Below, piece after piece: positions 22,181-29,588 of a stretch of 34,054 nt of DNA; the first letter of the stretch is position 1, and every line of letters begins with the position of its first letter. Below the pieces are notes generated by a model. That model saw only the letters and a list, made by a program, of their open reading frames with translations, ran no database searches and was not told the DNA's origin. Made by a program: the position numbers and the translations under genes. This stretch comes from an uncultured Oscillospiraceae bacterium (lineage in GTDB: Bacteria > Bacillota > Clostridia > Oscillospirales > Oscillospiraceae): positions 1-34,054 of the forward strand of contig CANQNS010000017.1 of NCBI GenBank assembly GCA_947625285.1, read 5' to 3'.

Positions 22181-23450
22181 CTTCGGCACACTCTATAAGT
22201 TCGAGCTGAAAAAGCTCTGTCAGCGGAAAATGATCTGGGCCGCCCTGATCATATTGATGGCGGCGGCGGCGCTGCCTCCCGCCTCTCAGGTCATAGGGAA
22301 AATGTATGTGTCCGCCGACGCGACCGGCGGCGAGGACCAGGTCTGGAGCCACTACGAGATCGTCCAGCGCCAGCGCACCGACCCGGCGGGGCTGGAGGGC
22401 CGGACGCTGGACACGGACCTCATTCAAGAGACCGTCGCGAAGCTGGGCGTGATAAGCCGGACCACCACCACGACGACCGGCGGCGGCGGCGATAACGCCG
22501 AGTCGTCCGTCACCGTCCGGCGGGCGGACCCGGACGAGCTGGGCTGGACCCTGGACGGCTATATCATCCAGGGGGAGTACGGGAACATATACGACACATT
22601 GGAGCGCGTGACCAGGAGCGTGACGGCGGACCTGACCGGCGACGATTATTACGCCGCGGTGGACGACGCCCGGGAGCGGGCCTATACATACCAGGGTCTG
22701 ACGGAGGACGAAAGGGCCTGGTGGACGGCGCAGGCGGAGAAGATAGAAACACCGCTCACTGTGATGGGCTATCCCGACGGGGGCTGGACCTTCCTGGCCG
22801 AGACGGCCTATGTGGGGGGCCTGTTCATCTTCCTGTTTTCCATCATCGCCCTGGCGGGGCTGTTCCCCATGGAGCGGCAGCGGCGCACCGACGCCCTTAT
22901 CCAATGCGCCCGAAACGGCAAAACGCCCCTGTACGCCGCCAAGCTCCTGGCGGGGCTGACGGCGAGCCTTTGCGGCGGGCTGGTGATACTGGGCTCCATG
23001 GCCGCCGGGTGCCTCGTCCTGCTGGGGCCGGAGGACGCCGCCACCGCCGTGCAGCAGCTGATGGACCCCACCTGGGGCGCGCCCATGACCGTGCGAAAGC
23101 TGGCTCTCACCGTCTGCGGGATATACCTTGCCGCCAGCCTCGTCCACGCCGCGTTCGTGATGGCGGTGAGCCTCCTTACCCGGGGCGGGACCCCTGCCAT
23201 GGCGGTGTGCTTCGGGGCGATGATGCTCTTTATCATGGTCCCGGTCATCCCCCTGTCCCACCCCCGTCTGAGCCAGACGTGGAGCCTGCTGCCGGCGGTG
23301 CTGGGCTCCACCGGCTTTTTCGACGGCCGGCTGGTGCATCTGGGCGGGTACCTGACCTGTTATCAAGCCGCGCCGCTGCTGTGGCTGGTCCTGACCCTGG
23401 CCCTGGCGGGACTGGGGCTGGCGCTCCACCGGCGGACGCCAGGCCGGTAA
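22173..23450 (+). CDS. ABC-2-type transporter permease with large extracytoplasmic domain
   Basis: 425 residues. One membrane segment after the N-terminus (IWAALIILMAAAALPPASQVI), then about 190 residues without hydrophobic segments that should face outside, then about six segments (AYVGGLFIFLFSIIALAGLFP through LLWLVLTLALAGLGLAL). The outer domain includes a low-complexity run of six Thr and four Gly (near residues 97-106). This layout is that of ABC-2 permeases whose ATPase is a separate chain. ATG 22173 lies inside the end of the ATPase gene with GAGGAGG just before. Transport substrate is unknown; ECF control suggests defence against an envelope-active compound. Confidence 0.88.
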   Translation: MHNFGTLYKFELKKLCQRKMIWAALIILMAAAALPPASQVIGKMYVSADATGGEDQVWSHYEIVQRQRTDPAGLEGRTLDTDLIQETVAKLGVISRTTTTTTGGGGDNAESSVTVRRADPDELGWTLDGYIIQGEYGNIYDTLERVTRSVTADLTGDDYYAAVDDARERAYTYQGLTEDERAWWTAQAEKIETPLTVMGYPDGGWTFLAETAYVGGLFIFLFSIIALAGLFPMERQRRTDALIQCARNGKTPLYAAKLLAGLTASLCGGLVILGSMAAGCLVLLGPEDAATAVQQLMDPTWGAPMTVRKLALTVCGIYLAASLVHAAFVMAVSLLTRGGTPAMAVCFGAMMLFIMVPVIPLSHPRLSQTWSLLPAVLGSTGFFDGRLVHLGGYLTCYQAAPLLWLVLTLALAGLGLALHRRTPGR

Positions 23451-23461
23451 AAGGCAAAGAC

Positions 23462-23490
23462 TTGCGCCCCCTTTCGGAATGTGCTATCTT
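23462..23490 (+). promoter_or_regulatory. Promoter of ogt, embedded in the preceding terminator hairpin
   Basis: TTGCGC (23462-23467), 17 bases, TATCTT (23485-23490). The -35 and spacer lie in the left arm and the -10 in the loop of the 17-base-pair hairpin. Confidence 0.65.
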
Positions 23491-23511
23491 CATTCCGAAA
23501 GGGGGCGTTTT
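23465..23511 (+). terminator. 17-base-pair hairpin ending the ABC operon
   Basis: CGCCCCCTTTCGGAATG (23465-23481) pairs perfectly with CATTCCGAAAGGGGGCG (23491-23507), 9-base loop, then four T (23508-23511). The AAAGGGGGC of the right arm is also the only ribosome-site-like stretch before the ogt ATG at 23514, so read-through transcripts would have it masked. Confidence 0.85.
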
Positions 23512-23513
23512 GT

Positions 23514-24005
23514 ATGGAGTTTTGCGCCTGGTACCCCTCGCCGGCGGGCCGGATGCTGCTGGCGTCGGACGGGGCGGCATTGACGGGGCTCTGGTTCGAC
23601 GGGCAGAAATACTTCCCCCAAAGGGCCATGACGCCCCGGGAGGACCTGCCCCTGTTCGGCACGGTCCGGGCCTGGCTGGACGGCTACTTCGCCGGGGACG
23701 AGCCGGACCCCCGCGCCCTGCCACTGGCCCCCGCCGGCGGCGATTTTCGCCGGCTGATATGGGGCCTGCTTTTGGACATACCCTACGGGCAGACCGTCAC
23801 CTACGGCGTCCTGGCGGACAAGGCCGCCCGGCGGATGGGCCGCTATACCATGTCCGCCCAGGCGGTGGGCGGCGCGGTGGGCCATAACCCCATCTCCGTC
23901 ATCATCCCCTGCCATCGGGTGGTAGGGGCCGACGGCTCCCTCACCGGCTACGCGGCGGGCCTGGGCGTCAAAAGCTGGCTTTTACAGCACGAGGGCGCGC
24001 TGTAA
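23514..24005 (+). CDS. ogt: Methylated-DNA-protein-cysteine methyltransferase
   Basis: 163 residues. The C-terminal domain has the active site IPCHRVV with acceptor Cys133, the helix-turn-helix around YGQTVTYGVLADKA and the GSLTGYAAGL loop; the N-terminal domain is the usual ribonuclease-H-like lid. It removes methyl groups from O6-methylguanine in a one-time suicide reaction. ATG 23514 is used; a GTG at 23481 would lie inside the terminator. Its TAA (24003-24005) overlaps the first bases of a dispersed repeat. Convergent with the amidohydrolase gene. Confidence 0.95.
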   Translation: MEFCAWYPSPAGRMLLASDGAALTGLWFDGQKYFPQRAMTPREDLPLFGTVRAWLDGYFAGDEPDPRALPLAPAGGDFRRLIWGLLLDIPYGQTVTYGVLADKAARRMGRYTMSAQAVGGAVGHNPISVIIPCHRVVGADGSLTGYAAGLGVKSWLLQHEGAL

Positions 24006-24260
24006 TAGAGCGTCTATCGTGGTGTCGGGGCCAGTCCGAAAGTATCTCTCGCCCGCACAGTTCCGCTTCGCTTCTCATCATGCGGGTCGAGAGACACTTC
24101 CGGCCCTGGCTTTCAAACCGTTACTGCCAAGCCCGCGCCCCAGGGGAGCGGCGCACCAAAGGGCTGAGGACCAGAGCCGGCAGCGTTTCCGCCACGCGAT
24201 TTCGGGCGCGAAGCGAGCCGCGAGCGTGCGGAAATGCTGTCGGGCTGGTCCCGATACCAA
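24004..24260 (+). repeat. Mosaic intergenic repeat, unit C (about 257 bp)
   Basis: Starts with AATAGAGCG at the ogt stop codon and follows unit A (3974 onward) closely up to GAAGCGAGCCGCGAGCG (end 24226). Where unit A has about 114 bases including the 107-base module, this copy has only TGCGGAAATGCT (24227-24238). It ends with the same GTCGGGCTGGTCCCGATACC (24239-24258). AATAGAGCG begins again at 24261. Confidence 0.85.
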
Positions 24261-24503
24261 AATAGAGCGGCAAATGCCGCTCTAACGGGGTGTCGGAGCC
24301 AGTCCGTCGTCGTCGCCCGCAAGCCAGGTCTCCCTTTGCCGCACGGCGGCAAAGCTCGAATGGCTCGCGGCTCCTCCTCTCCCCAAAAGGCAGGCGTGCC
24401 TTTTGGGGACCCCAATTGCCCGCACGGTTTCGCTGCGCTTCTCATCATGCGGGTCGAGAGACACTTCCGGCCCTGGCTCTCAAACCATTACTGCCAAGAC
24501 CGC
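24261..24503 (+). repeat. Mosaic intergenic repeat, composite unit D/E
   Basis: Starts AATAGAGCGGCAAATGCCGC, the form with a complete AGAGCGGCA/TGCCGCTCT end hairpin; units A and C lack an 11-base GCAAATGCCGC at this point. After GGTGTCGGAGCCAGTCCG the sequence jumps to the 107-base module in direct orientation (24307-24413), then to a partial copy of the main hairpin segment (24414-24503) that ends 3 bases before the stop codon of the opposing gene. Confidence 0.83.
24307..24413 (+). repeat. 107-base repeat module, direct orientation
   Basis: Inverted partner of 4205-4311 with the same two internal hairpins. It is fused directly to AGTCCG of the unit start, whereas at the other locus the inverted copy is fused to the GTCGGGCTGGTCCCGATACC end. 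Both junctions place the module's TCGTCGTCGCCC end next to the same terminal repeat. Confidence 0.85.
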
Positions 24504-24506
24504 TGC

Positions 24507-25763
24507 TTATCCCAGGATAGCGCGGGCGTGTTTCTCCGCGGCCCGGTAGACGCTCTCCGCATCCTCGCCCACATGAAATTCGCCGTTTTCGTACAGCACC
24601 TTGCCGGCGATCATAGTCATGCGTACGTTGGAAGGGTCGCCGGAGTAGATCAGATTCTTCACCACGTTGTTCACCGGGCGCATATTGGGCCGGTGCATAT
24701 CGATGCGGACCATATCGGCCTGCTTGCCCGGCGCGATGGCGTCGCAGTCTGTCAGGCCCATGGCCCGTGCGCCGCCGGCCACCGCCGCGTCCAGGATCCG
24801 GGCCGGGTCCCCCGCCGCGGCGTTTTCCTCCCGGAGCTTGGCATAGGTGTTGATGAGATACATCTCCCGGAACATATCCAGGGCGTTGTTGGAGGCGGGG
24901 CCGTCGGTGCCCACCGCCAGCTTCACGCCCTTTTCCATGGCCTCCCGCAGCCGGAAGATGCCGCTGGCCAGCTTGCCGTTGGACCCGGCGTTCAGCACCG
25001 CGTATGCCCCCCGCCTGGCGAAGATGTCCATGTCCTCGTCGGTGAAGTGGACGCAGTGGTACCCGCCGCCGCCGTAGTCGTAAAGGCCCAGGTCGTCAAA
25101 AAGCCGGGTGGGCGTGACGCCGTGGCGGGCAATGCACTCGTCCACCTCCCGCTTGGTCTCGGAATTGTGGCACCACACGGGGGCCTTGAAGTGGTGGGCC
25201 GCCTCGGACACGGTCTTGAAGGTCTCCATGCCGTTGGTGTACTCCGCGTGGAAGCCCAGCCGGTAGCCCACGAAGGGGCCCATGTTGTTGTATTTCTCAT
25301 AGCGGTCATAGACCCGGCTGGGGTCGTCCCCAGCCGTCAGGCTCTCGCACATGATGGCCCGGAAGCCCCAGTCCTTCGCTACCTGCACGAACTGGTCCGG
25401 GAAGAAGTACATATCGAAGCAGGCGGTGATGCCGTTGGCGATGTACTCCAGAAACGCCACCTTCACGAAGGCGGTCAGGCTCTCCGCCGTCAGCTTCGCC
25501 TCGTTGGGGAACACCTGCTTTTCCAGCCACTCCTGCAGGGGCAGATCGTCCGCCGCCGAGCGCAAAAACGTCATGCCGGAGTGGGTGTGGGCATCTTTGA
25601 AGCCGGGGATCAGAAGGTCGCCGCCCAGGTCCACCTGCCGCTGAAAGGCGGGCATGTCCTCCCTGGCCGGGCCCACGTAGCTTATGGCGGTCCCGTCCAC
25701 CCAGACCTCGTTTTCCGTGACGCCGGACGGCTCCAGCGTAAGACCGTTATAAAAGCGTATCAT
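24507..25763 (-). CDS. mtaD: Amidohydrolase, 5-methylthioadenosine/S-adenosylhomocysteine deaminase type
   Basis: 418 residues. Metal-dependent hydrolase fold with HTHSG (His59, His61), WCHNSETKREVDE (third His and Glu), CVHFTDED (fourth His) and VGTDGPASNN (metal Asp), the order seen in MtaD and other ATZ/TRZ-type deaminases. Members deaminate adenosine-like nucleosides such as 5'-methylthioadenosine, S-adenosylhomocysteine or adenosine to inosine-type products. A purine nucleoside phosphorylase gene lies just upstream on the same strand and could use such products, which supports the nucleoside assignment; guanine- or chlorohydrolase-like relatives cannot be excluded. ATG 25763 follows AAAGGAG (9 bases). 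It has its own promoter with a dyad over the -10. Confidence 0.87.
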   Translation of the reverse strand: MIRFYNGLTLEPSGVTENEVWVDGTAISYVGPAREDMPAFQRQVDLGGDLLIPGFKDAHTHSGMTFLRSAADDLPLQEWLEKQVFPNEAKLTAESLTAFVKVAFLEYIANGITACFDMYFFPDQFVQVAKDWGFRAIMCESLTAGDDPSRVYDRYEKYNNMGPFVGYRLGFHAEYTNGMETFKTVSEAAHHFKAPVWCHNSETKREVDECIARHGVTPTRLFDDLGLYDYGGGGYHCVHFTDEDMDIFARRGAYAVLNAGSNGKLASGIFRLREAMEKGVKLAVGTDGPASNNALDMFREMYLINTYAKLREENAAAGDPARILDAAVAGGARAMGLTDCDAIAPGKQADMVRIDMHRPNMRPVNNVVKNLIYSGDPSNVRMTMIAGKVLYENGEFHVGEDAESVYRAAEKHARAILG

Positions 25764-25818
25764 CTCGCGTCTCCTTTGCTCGTCATGTCAGTCTGTTCTG
25801 CTTCCATGTTTTCATGCA

Positions 25819-25879
25819 GGTATAATAGGGCCGTTGGCCCTATTATACCATGTCCCTCCGCCTTTGTGCAAGCGGAGGG
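25819..25879 (-). promoter_or_regulatory. Promoter with two dyads upstream of mtaD
   Basis: Minus strand: TTGCAC (25866-25871), 18 bases, TATAAT (25842-25847). The -10 lies in a perfect 14-base-pair inverted repeat, GGTATAATAGGGCC-3-GGCCCTATTATACC (25819-25849), which would also be the first hairpin of the mRNA. The -35 lies in the loop of a second dyad, CCCTCCGC/GCGGAGGG (25854-25861 and 25872-25879). The symmetry also puts a TATAAT on the + strand at 25821-25826. Confidence 0.75.
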
Positions 25880-25965
25880 ACCTTCCGTCGCGGGGCCGAT
25901 CCCGATACTCGCTCCACCAGGGGGCGCACGATGCGCCGTACCCGGGAACCGGCCCACAATGCACA

Positions 25966-26000
25966 CCGCGCTCCCGTCAGGCGAGAGCGCGGCGTTTTTT
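25966..26000 (+). terminator. Terminator-like hairpin oriented away from the flanking genes
   Basis: CCGCGCTC (25966-25973) pairs with GAGCGCGG (25985-25992) and is followed by CG and six T (25995-26000) on the + strand. The flanking genes are on the minus strand, where the hairpin lies 3' of the phosphorylase gene but has no T run. It may still act as the phosphorylase terminator, or end a + strand transcript. The stretch 25880-25965 holds no gene; GTCGCGGGGCCGATCCCGAT (25887-25906) resembles the end of the mosaic repeats. Confidence 0.6.
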
Positions 26001-26013
26001 CACTTTTGCCCGC

Positions 26014-26847
26014 TCACGCCTTGTCGATGGCGGGGATGGCGGCGGTCACCAGGGCGGAGAACCGCTCCGCGATGGCGTCCCCGGCGGCGATGACCTCCTC
26101 ATGGCACAGCGGCGAGCCGGACAGGCCCGCGCCCAGGTTGGAGATGCAGCTGATGCCGCACACCCGCAGCCCCATGTGCCGGGCCGCTACCGCCTCGCAG
26201 GCGGTGGACATACCCACCGCGCCGCCGCCCAGGCTGCCGTAGTAGCGCACCTCGAAGGGCGTCTCGAAGCTGGGGCCGGTCAACTGGATATAGACCCCCT
26301 CCTCCAGCTTCTGGCCCAGCTTGGCGGCGGTCTCGTGCAGAGCCCGGCGCAGGGCGGGGTCGTAGATCTCGCTCATGTCCGGGAACCGGGGGCCCAGCTG
26401 GTCCAGGTTGGGGCCGATCAGGGGGTTGGGGAAGTTGAACATCATCTGGTCCCGGATCACCATCAAAGACGGGATCTCCATCTTGGGGTCCAGGCCGCCG
26501 GCGGCGTTGGTGAGAAACAGGGTCTTGATGCCCAAAAGCCCCATCACCCGCACGGGCAGCACCACATCATGCACGTCGAAGCCCTCATAGTAGTGGACCC
26601 GGCCCTGCATGCACACCACCGGCACGCCGCCGATGTACCCGAACAGATACCGGCCCGCGTGGCCCGGCACCGTGGAAACGGGAAAGCCCGGCAGATCCTT
26701 GTAGTCCACCGACGCCACGATCTCCATGGTCTCCGCCACGGGGCCCAGGCCGGAGCCCAGGATCAGCCCGATCCGGGGCTGGAAGTCCGTTTTTGCCCGG
26801 ACCGCGTCCCGGCAGCGGATCAGTTTTTCGTAATACGCATTCGCCAT
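26014..26847 (-). CDS. punA: Purine nucleoside phosphorylase
   Basis: 277 residues, the trimeric PNP/MTAP fold. Visible: GLILGSGLG (phosphate loop), PGHAGRYLFGYIGG, VHYYEG, TNAAGGLDPKMEIPSLMVI, GPSFETPFEVRYY and VGMSTACEAVAARHMGL, with the usual Glu, Met and Asn base-site residues. It splits (deoxy)inosine and guanosine-type nucleosides with phosphate. ATG 26847 has GGGAGGG 8 bases upstream and lies 1 base after the xpaC stop, so xpaC and this gene are co-transcribed. With the deaminase downstream it forms a nucleoside-salvage pair. Confidence 0.95.
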   Translation of the reverse strand: MANAYYEKLIRCRDAVRAKTDFQPRIGLILGSGLGPVAETMEIVASVDYKDLPGFPVSTVPGHAGRYLFGYIGGVPVVCMQGRVHYYEGFDVHDVVLPVRVMGLLGIKTLFLTNAAGGLDPKMEIPSLMVIRDQMMFNFPNPLIGPNLDQLGPRFPDMSEIYDPALRRALHETAAKLGQKLEEGVYIQLTGPSFETPFEVRYYGSLGGGAVGMSTACEAVAARHMGLRVCGISCISNLGAGLSGSPLCHEEVIAAGDAIAERFSALVTAAIPAIDKA

Positions 26848-26848
26848 G

Positions 26849-28048
26849 TCAGTGCCCTCCCATAGCCGTTCCAAAGTCGTTTTTATCCGCCAGGCCGTCA
26901 CGCTTGAGCATATTCTCGATGACGCTCACGTCCCCGGCGATGTCCACCGCCTCGGCGGTGTATAGCTTGTCCAGCTGCTTTTCGTACCCGGCCACCAGGG
27001 TGTCCGCGATGCCCTCGATGTCCTTTTTGGCCTTAGCCATGTTCTCCCCCGTGACCCCCTGGGCCTCGATGCGGGCATAGGACTCCAGCAGCTTCAACGT
27101 GGTGGGCAGGTAATAGGTCATGAACCGGTCGATCTGGGGCCGCTTCTCCGGGTGGGCCTCCACCTCAGCGAAGATGGACGCGGTCAGCTCCTGCATCCGG
27201 CGGATCTTCTCGCTCATGGACTCGTCCTCGATGTCGATATCCGCCTGGCGGATGCGCTCCACATACCGCTCATACTCCGACATCTTGGACTGCTCGTCCG
27301 CGGCGGCCTGGGTCTTTTTGGCCTCGTCCTCCCGGCGGTACACGTCACGCATATCCTCCACGTCGATGACCAGCAGGCACCGCTCGTGGTCGATATAGGC
27401 CCTCTCGCCGTAGTAGCCCCGGTCCACCATCTCCGTCAGCATCTTGTCGGCTTCGGCCAGGTCCACGCCCAGGGTCTTGGAGAGCTTTTTGATGTCCACC
27501 ACGCCCTGGTCGCCGCTGACGGCCATGCACCGGCGGAACTTGGCCTCCTTCCGGCGGCCCAGGATGCCCGAAAAGGCCAGCGCGCCGCCGCTGAGAGCCA
27601 CCGCCACCATACTCAGCACCTGCCACAGCCCGGTGCCGATGGAGCCAATGGCCGACGCCGCGCCGAAAGCCGCCAGGATCCACCCGGCCACGGTCTTGGC
27701 CGTGGAGCCCGTGTCCGCGTGGCGCACGTCCGTGAACCGCCCGGCGCTCTCCGCCGTCCCGGTCCCGGAGGACGACTTTGCCCGGGCCCCGGACGCGGCG
27801 GTCCGCCGGCTCTGGGTCCCGGAGGTCCTCTGGCCGAATACCCGCTGCAGGAGGTTTCCCAAAATGTCGTTCCCAGCCGCGTGGGCAAAGGTCAGGATGA
27901 GCCCCACCGGGCCCAGCGCAAAGGTCAGCGCCATGCCCAGCACCCAGCTGACGCCGCCCCAGTCCGTATCCCGCCGGGGAGGGCGGGGGCCCGGCGAGCC
28001 GGGACCAGGTCCGGGAGAATCGTTGAAATTATAATGATATTCACTCAT
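26849..28048 (-). CDS. xpaC: XpaC-family protein (5-bromo-4-chloroindolyl phosphate hydrolysis family)
   Basis: 399 residues. A Pro/Gly-rich N-terminus (about residues 8-30), two hydrophobic stretches near VSWVLGMALTFALGPVGLILTF and a second pair from TVAGWILAAFG to GGALAFSGIL, then a soluble region: a winged-helix-like part (GDQGVVDIKKLSKTLGVDLAEADKMLTEMV), charged helices with coiled-coil character, and the family C-terminus with FMTYYLPTTLKLLESYARIE. XpaC relatives often sit with TelA-like genes; none is here. Biochemical role unknown despite the historic name. ATG 28048 is chosen by homology; no ribosome site precedes it, and the -10 box ends only 9 bases upstream, so the mRNA may be nearly leaderless. 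Confidence 0.87.
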   Translation of the reverse strand: MSEYHYNFNDSPGPGPGSPGPRPPRRDTDWGGVSWVLGMALTFALGPVGLILTFAHAAGNDILGNLLQRVFGQRTSGTQSRRTAASGARAKSSSGTGTAESAGRFTDVRHADTGSTAKTVAGWILAAFGAASAIGSIGTGLWQVLSMVAVALSGGALAFSGILGRRKEAKFRRCMAVSGDQGVVDIKKLSKTLGVDLAEADKMLTEMVDRGYYGERAYIDHERCLLVIDVEDMRDVYRREDEAKKTQAAADEQSKMSEYERYVERIRQADIDIEDESMSEKIRRMQELTASIFAEVEAHPEKRPQIDRFMTYYLPTTLKLLESYARIEAQGVTGENMAKAKKDIEGIADTLVAGYEKQLDKLYTAEAVDIAGDVSVIENMLKRDGLADKNDFGTAMGGH

Positions 28049-28057
28049 AGCGATCCA

Positions 28058-28086
28058 ATTGTACCACACCCCCGGCAAAAGGGAAA
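28058..28086 (-). promoter_or_regulatory. Promoter of xpaC, very close to its start codon
   Basis: Minus strand: TTTCCC (28081-28086), 17 bases, TACAAT (28058-28063), then 9 bases to ATG 28048. Confidence 0.6.
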
Positions 28087-28122
28087 GTACCCAATGATTA
28101 AACTTTGGTTAAAATGTCGCGC

Positions 28123-28151
28123 TTCCCCTTTTTCCGCCGGTCTGGTATACT
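28123..28151 (+). promoter_or_regulatory. Promoter of the MATE gene
   Basis: TTCCCC (28123-28128), 17 bases, TATACT (28146-28151); AAAGGAGG follows at 28164-28171. Confidence 0.65.
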
Positions 28152-28180
28152 GGTCCCGTCAGAAAAGGAGGCCGCGCCCC

Positions 28181-29524
28181 ATGCAGGAGACCGTTTTCGA
28201 CCTGGACCATCTGCCCCGGACCTATTTCAAGCTGGCTCTGCCGGTGATGCTGGGCATGGTGGTGACGCTCATATACAATCTGGCGGACACATATTTCATC
28301 GCCCGGACCGGGGTCACGGACCTGGTGGCGGGGGTGTCCCTGTGCAGCCCCGTGTTCACCGCCCTGATGGCCTTCGGCAACATCTACGGCCAGGGCGGCA
28401 GCTCCCTCATCTCCCGGATGCTGGGGAAAAACGACCGGGACGGCGTCCGGCGGGTCAGCTCCTTCTGCTTTTACGCGGCCATCGCCACGGGCCTTGTCCT
28501 GGCGGTCCCGGGCCTTGTCTTTCGGCGGGGGCTGCTGGCCCTCATCGGCGCGGACGGGAACACCCTCCCCTACGCCTCGGCGTACTTCTCCGTGCTGGTG
28601 GGCGGCGCGCCCATCGTCATTTTGAACTTCATCCACTCCAACCTGCTGCGCTGCGAGGGCATGAGCGGCCTGTCCATGGCGGGCACCGTGGGGGGCGCGG
28701 CGGTGAACATCGTCCTGGACCCCATTTTGATCTCCGCGCTGGGCTGGGGCGCACGGGGCGCGGCCATCGCCACGGTCATCGGCTACGCCTGCGGGGACCT
28801 GTTCCTGCTGGTGATGCTCCGGCGCAGGAGCCGGTATCTGTCCGTGGACATCCGGGCCTGCCATGTCTCCGGGGACGAGCTGCGGCAGATCCTGCTCATC
28901 GGCGTCTCCGCCGCGCTGACTAACCTCATGAGCAGCTTGAGCCTGGTGCTGATGAACAAGTACCTGGCCGCCTACGGCAGCGGCAAGGTGGCCGCCATGG
29001 GCATCGTGCTGAAGATCAACATGATCGCCCAGTGCTTCCTGATCGGGCTCTCCTTCGGCGGGGTGCCCCTGTTCGGCTACCTGTACGGCGCGGACGACCG
29101 GACGCGGCTCGGAAGGCTGACCCGCTTCTGCCTGACCTTCCTGTGCGCCCTGGCGGCCGCGCTGAGCCTGATGTTGGCTTTGGCCGCCCCCGCGCTGATG
29201 GCCGCCTTCGTCCGCGACGGGGACATCATCTCCGACGGCGCGGCCATGCTCCGCTGGCAGGCCGCCGGGAACGCGTTCGCGGCGGTGGTGATGCTGCTGA
29301 CCTGTCTTTTCCAGGCCACAGGCCGGGTGGTCCCCTCCTTTGCGCTGTCCGTCAGCCGGCAGGGGATGGTGTTCATCGCCGTGCTGGCCGCCGCCACGGC
29401 CCTGGCGGGCTACGACGGCCTGCTGGCCGCCCAGGCCGTCGCGGACCTGCTCAGCGCGGCGCTGGCCCTGGCCCTCTATGCCTCCGTGTTCGGCAAAGGC
29501 CGGCGGCGGTCCCGGACCGCCTGA
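28181..29524 (+). CDS. MATE-family multidrug/Na+-driven efflux transporter
   Basis: 447 residues with 12 membrane segments in two similar halves. Family signatures: LALPVMLGMVVTLIYNLADTYF at the first segment, ALMAFGNIYGQGGSSLISR, HSNLLRCEG and INIVLDP-like NIVLDPILI, with QCFLIGLSFGGVPLFGYLYG in the second half. It exports cationic drugs or metabolites in exchange for Na+ or H+. The frame is open far upstream, but ATG 28181 with AAAGGAGG 9 bases before it is clearly the start. Divergent from xpaC and monocistronic; substrate cannot be predicted. Confidence 0.95.
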   Translation: MQETVFDLDHLPRTYFKLALPVMLGMVVTLIYNLADTYFIARTGVTDLVAGVSLCSPVFTALMAFGNIYGQGGSSLISRMLGKNDRDGVRRVSSFCFYAAIATGLVLAVPGLVFRRGLLALIGADGNTLPYASAYFSVLVGGAPIVILNFIHSNLLRCEGMSGLSMAGTVGGAAVNIVLDPILISALGWGARGAAIATVIGYACGDLFLLVMLRRRSRYLSVDIRACHVSGDELRQILLIGVSAALTNLMSSLSLVLMNKYLAAYGSGKVAAMGIVLKINMIAQCFLIGLSFGGVPLFGYLYGADDRTRLGRLTRFCLTFLCALAAALSLMLALAAPALMAAFVRDGDIISDGAAMLRWQAAGNAFAAVVMLLTCLFQATGRVVPSFALSVSRQGMVFIAVLAAATALAGYDGLLAAQAVADLLSAALALALYASVFGKGRRRSRTA

Positions 29525-29540
29525 CATCCCGCCCGCGGCG

Positions 29541-29576
29541 AAAAAACGCGCCTCTGTCCCGAGACAGAGGCGCGTT
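29541..29576 (-). terminator. Terminator of the SLC13/ArsB-type permease gene
   Basis: A perfect 14-base-pair stem (29545-29558 with 29563-29576, 4-base loop) followed on the minus strand by six T (A run 29541-29546). The MATE gene ends from the other side and may use the same hairpin. Confidence 0.92.
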
Positions 29577-29588
29577 CGATATGTCGGC

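Noticed and set aside
25850-26242. A 130-codon plus-strand frame over the mtaD-PNP junction
   Set aside because: It runs through the terminator hairpin and into the antisense of PNP, with no ribosome site or known domain.
27152-28180. Extension of the MATE frame upstream to 27152
   Set aside because: The extension overlaps xpaC in antisense and the MATE promoter. ATG 28181 has a perfect ribosome site and starts the normal MATE N-terminus.
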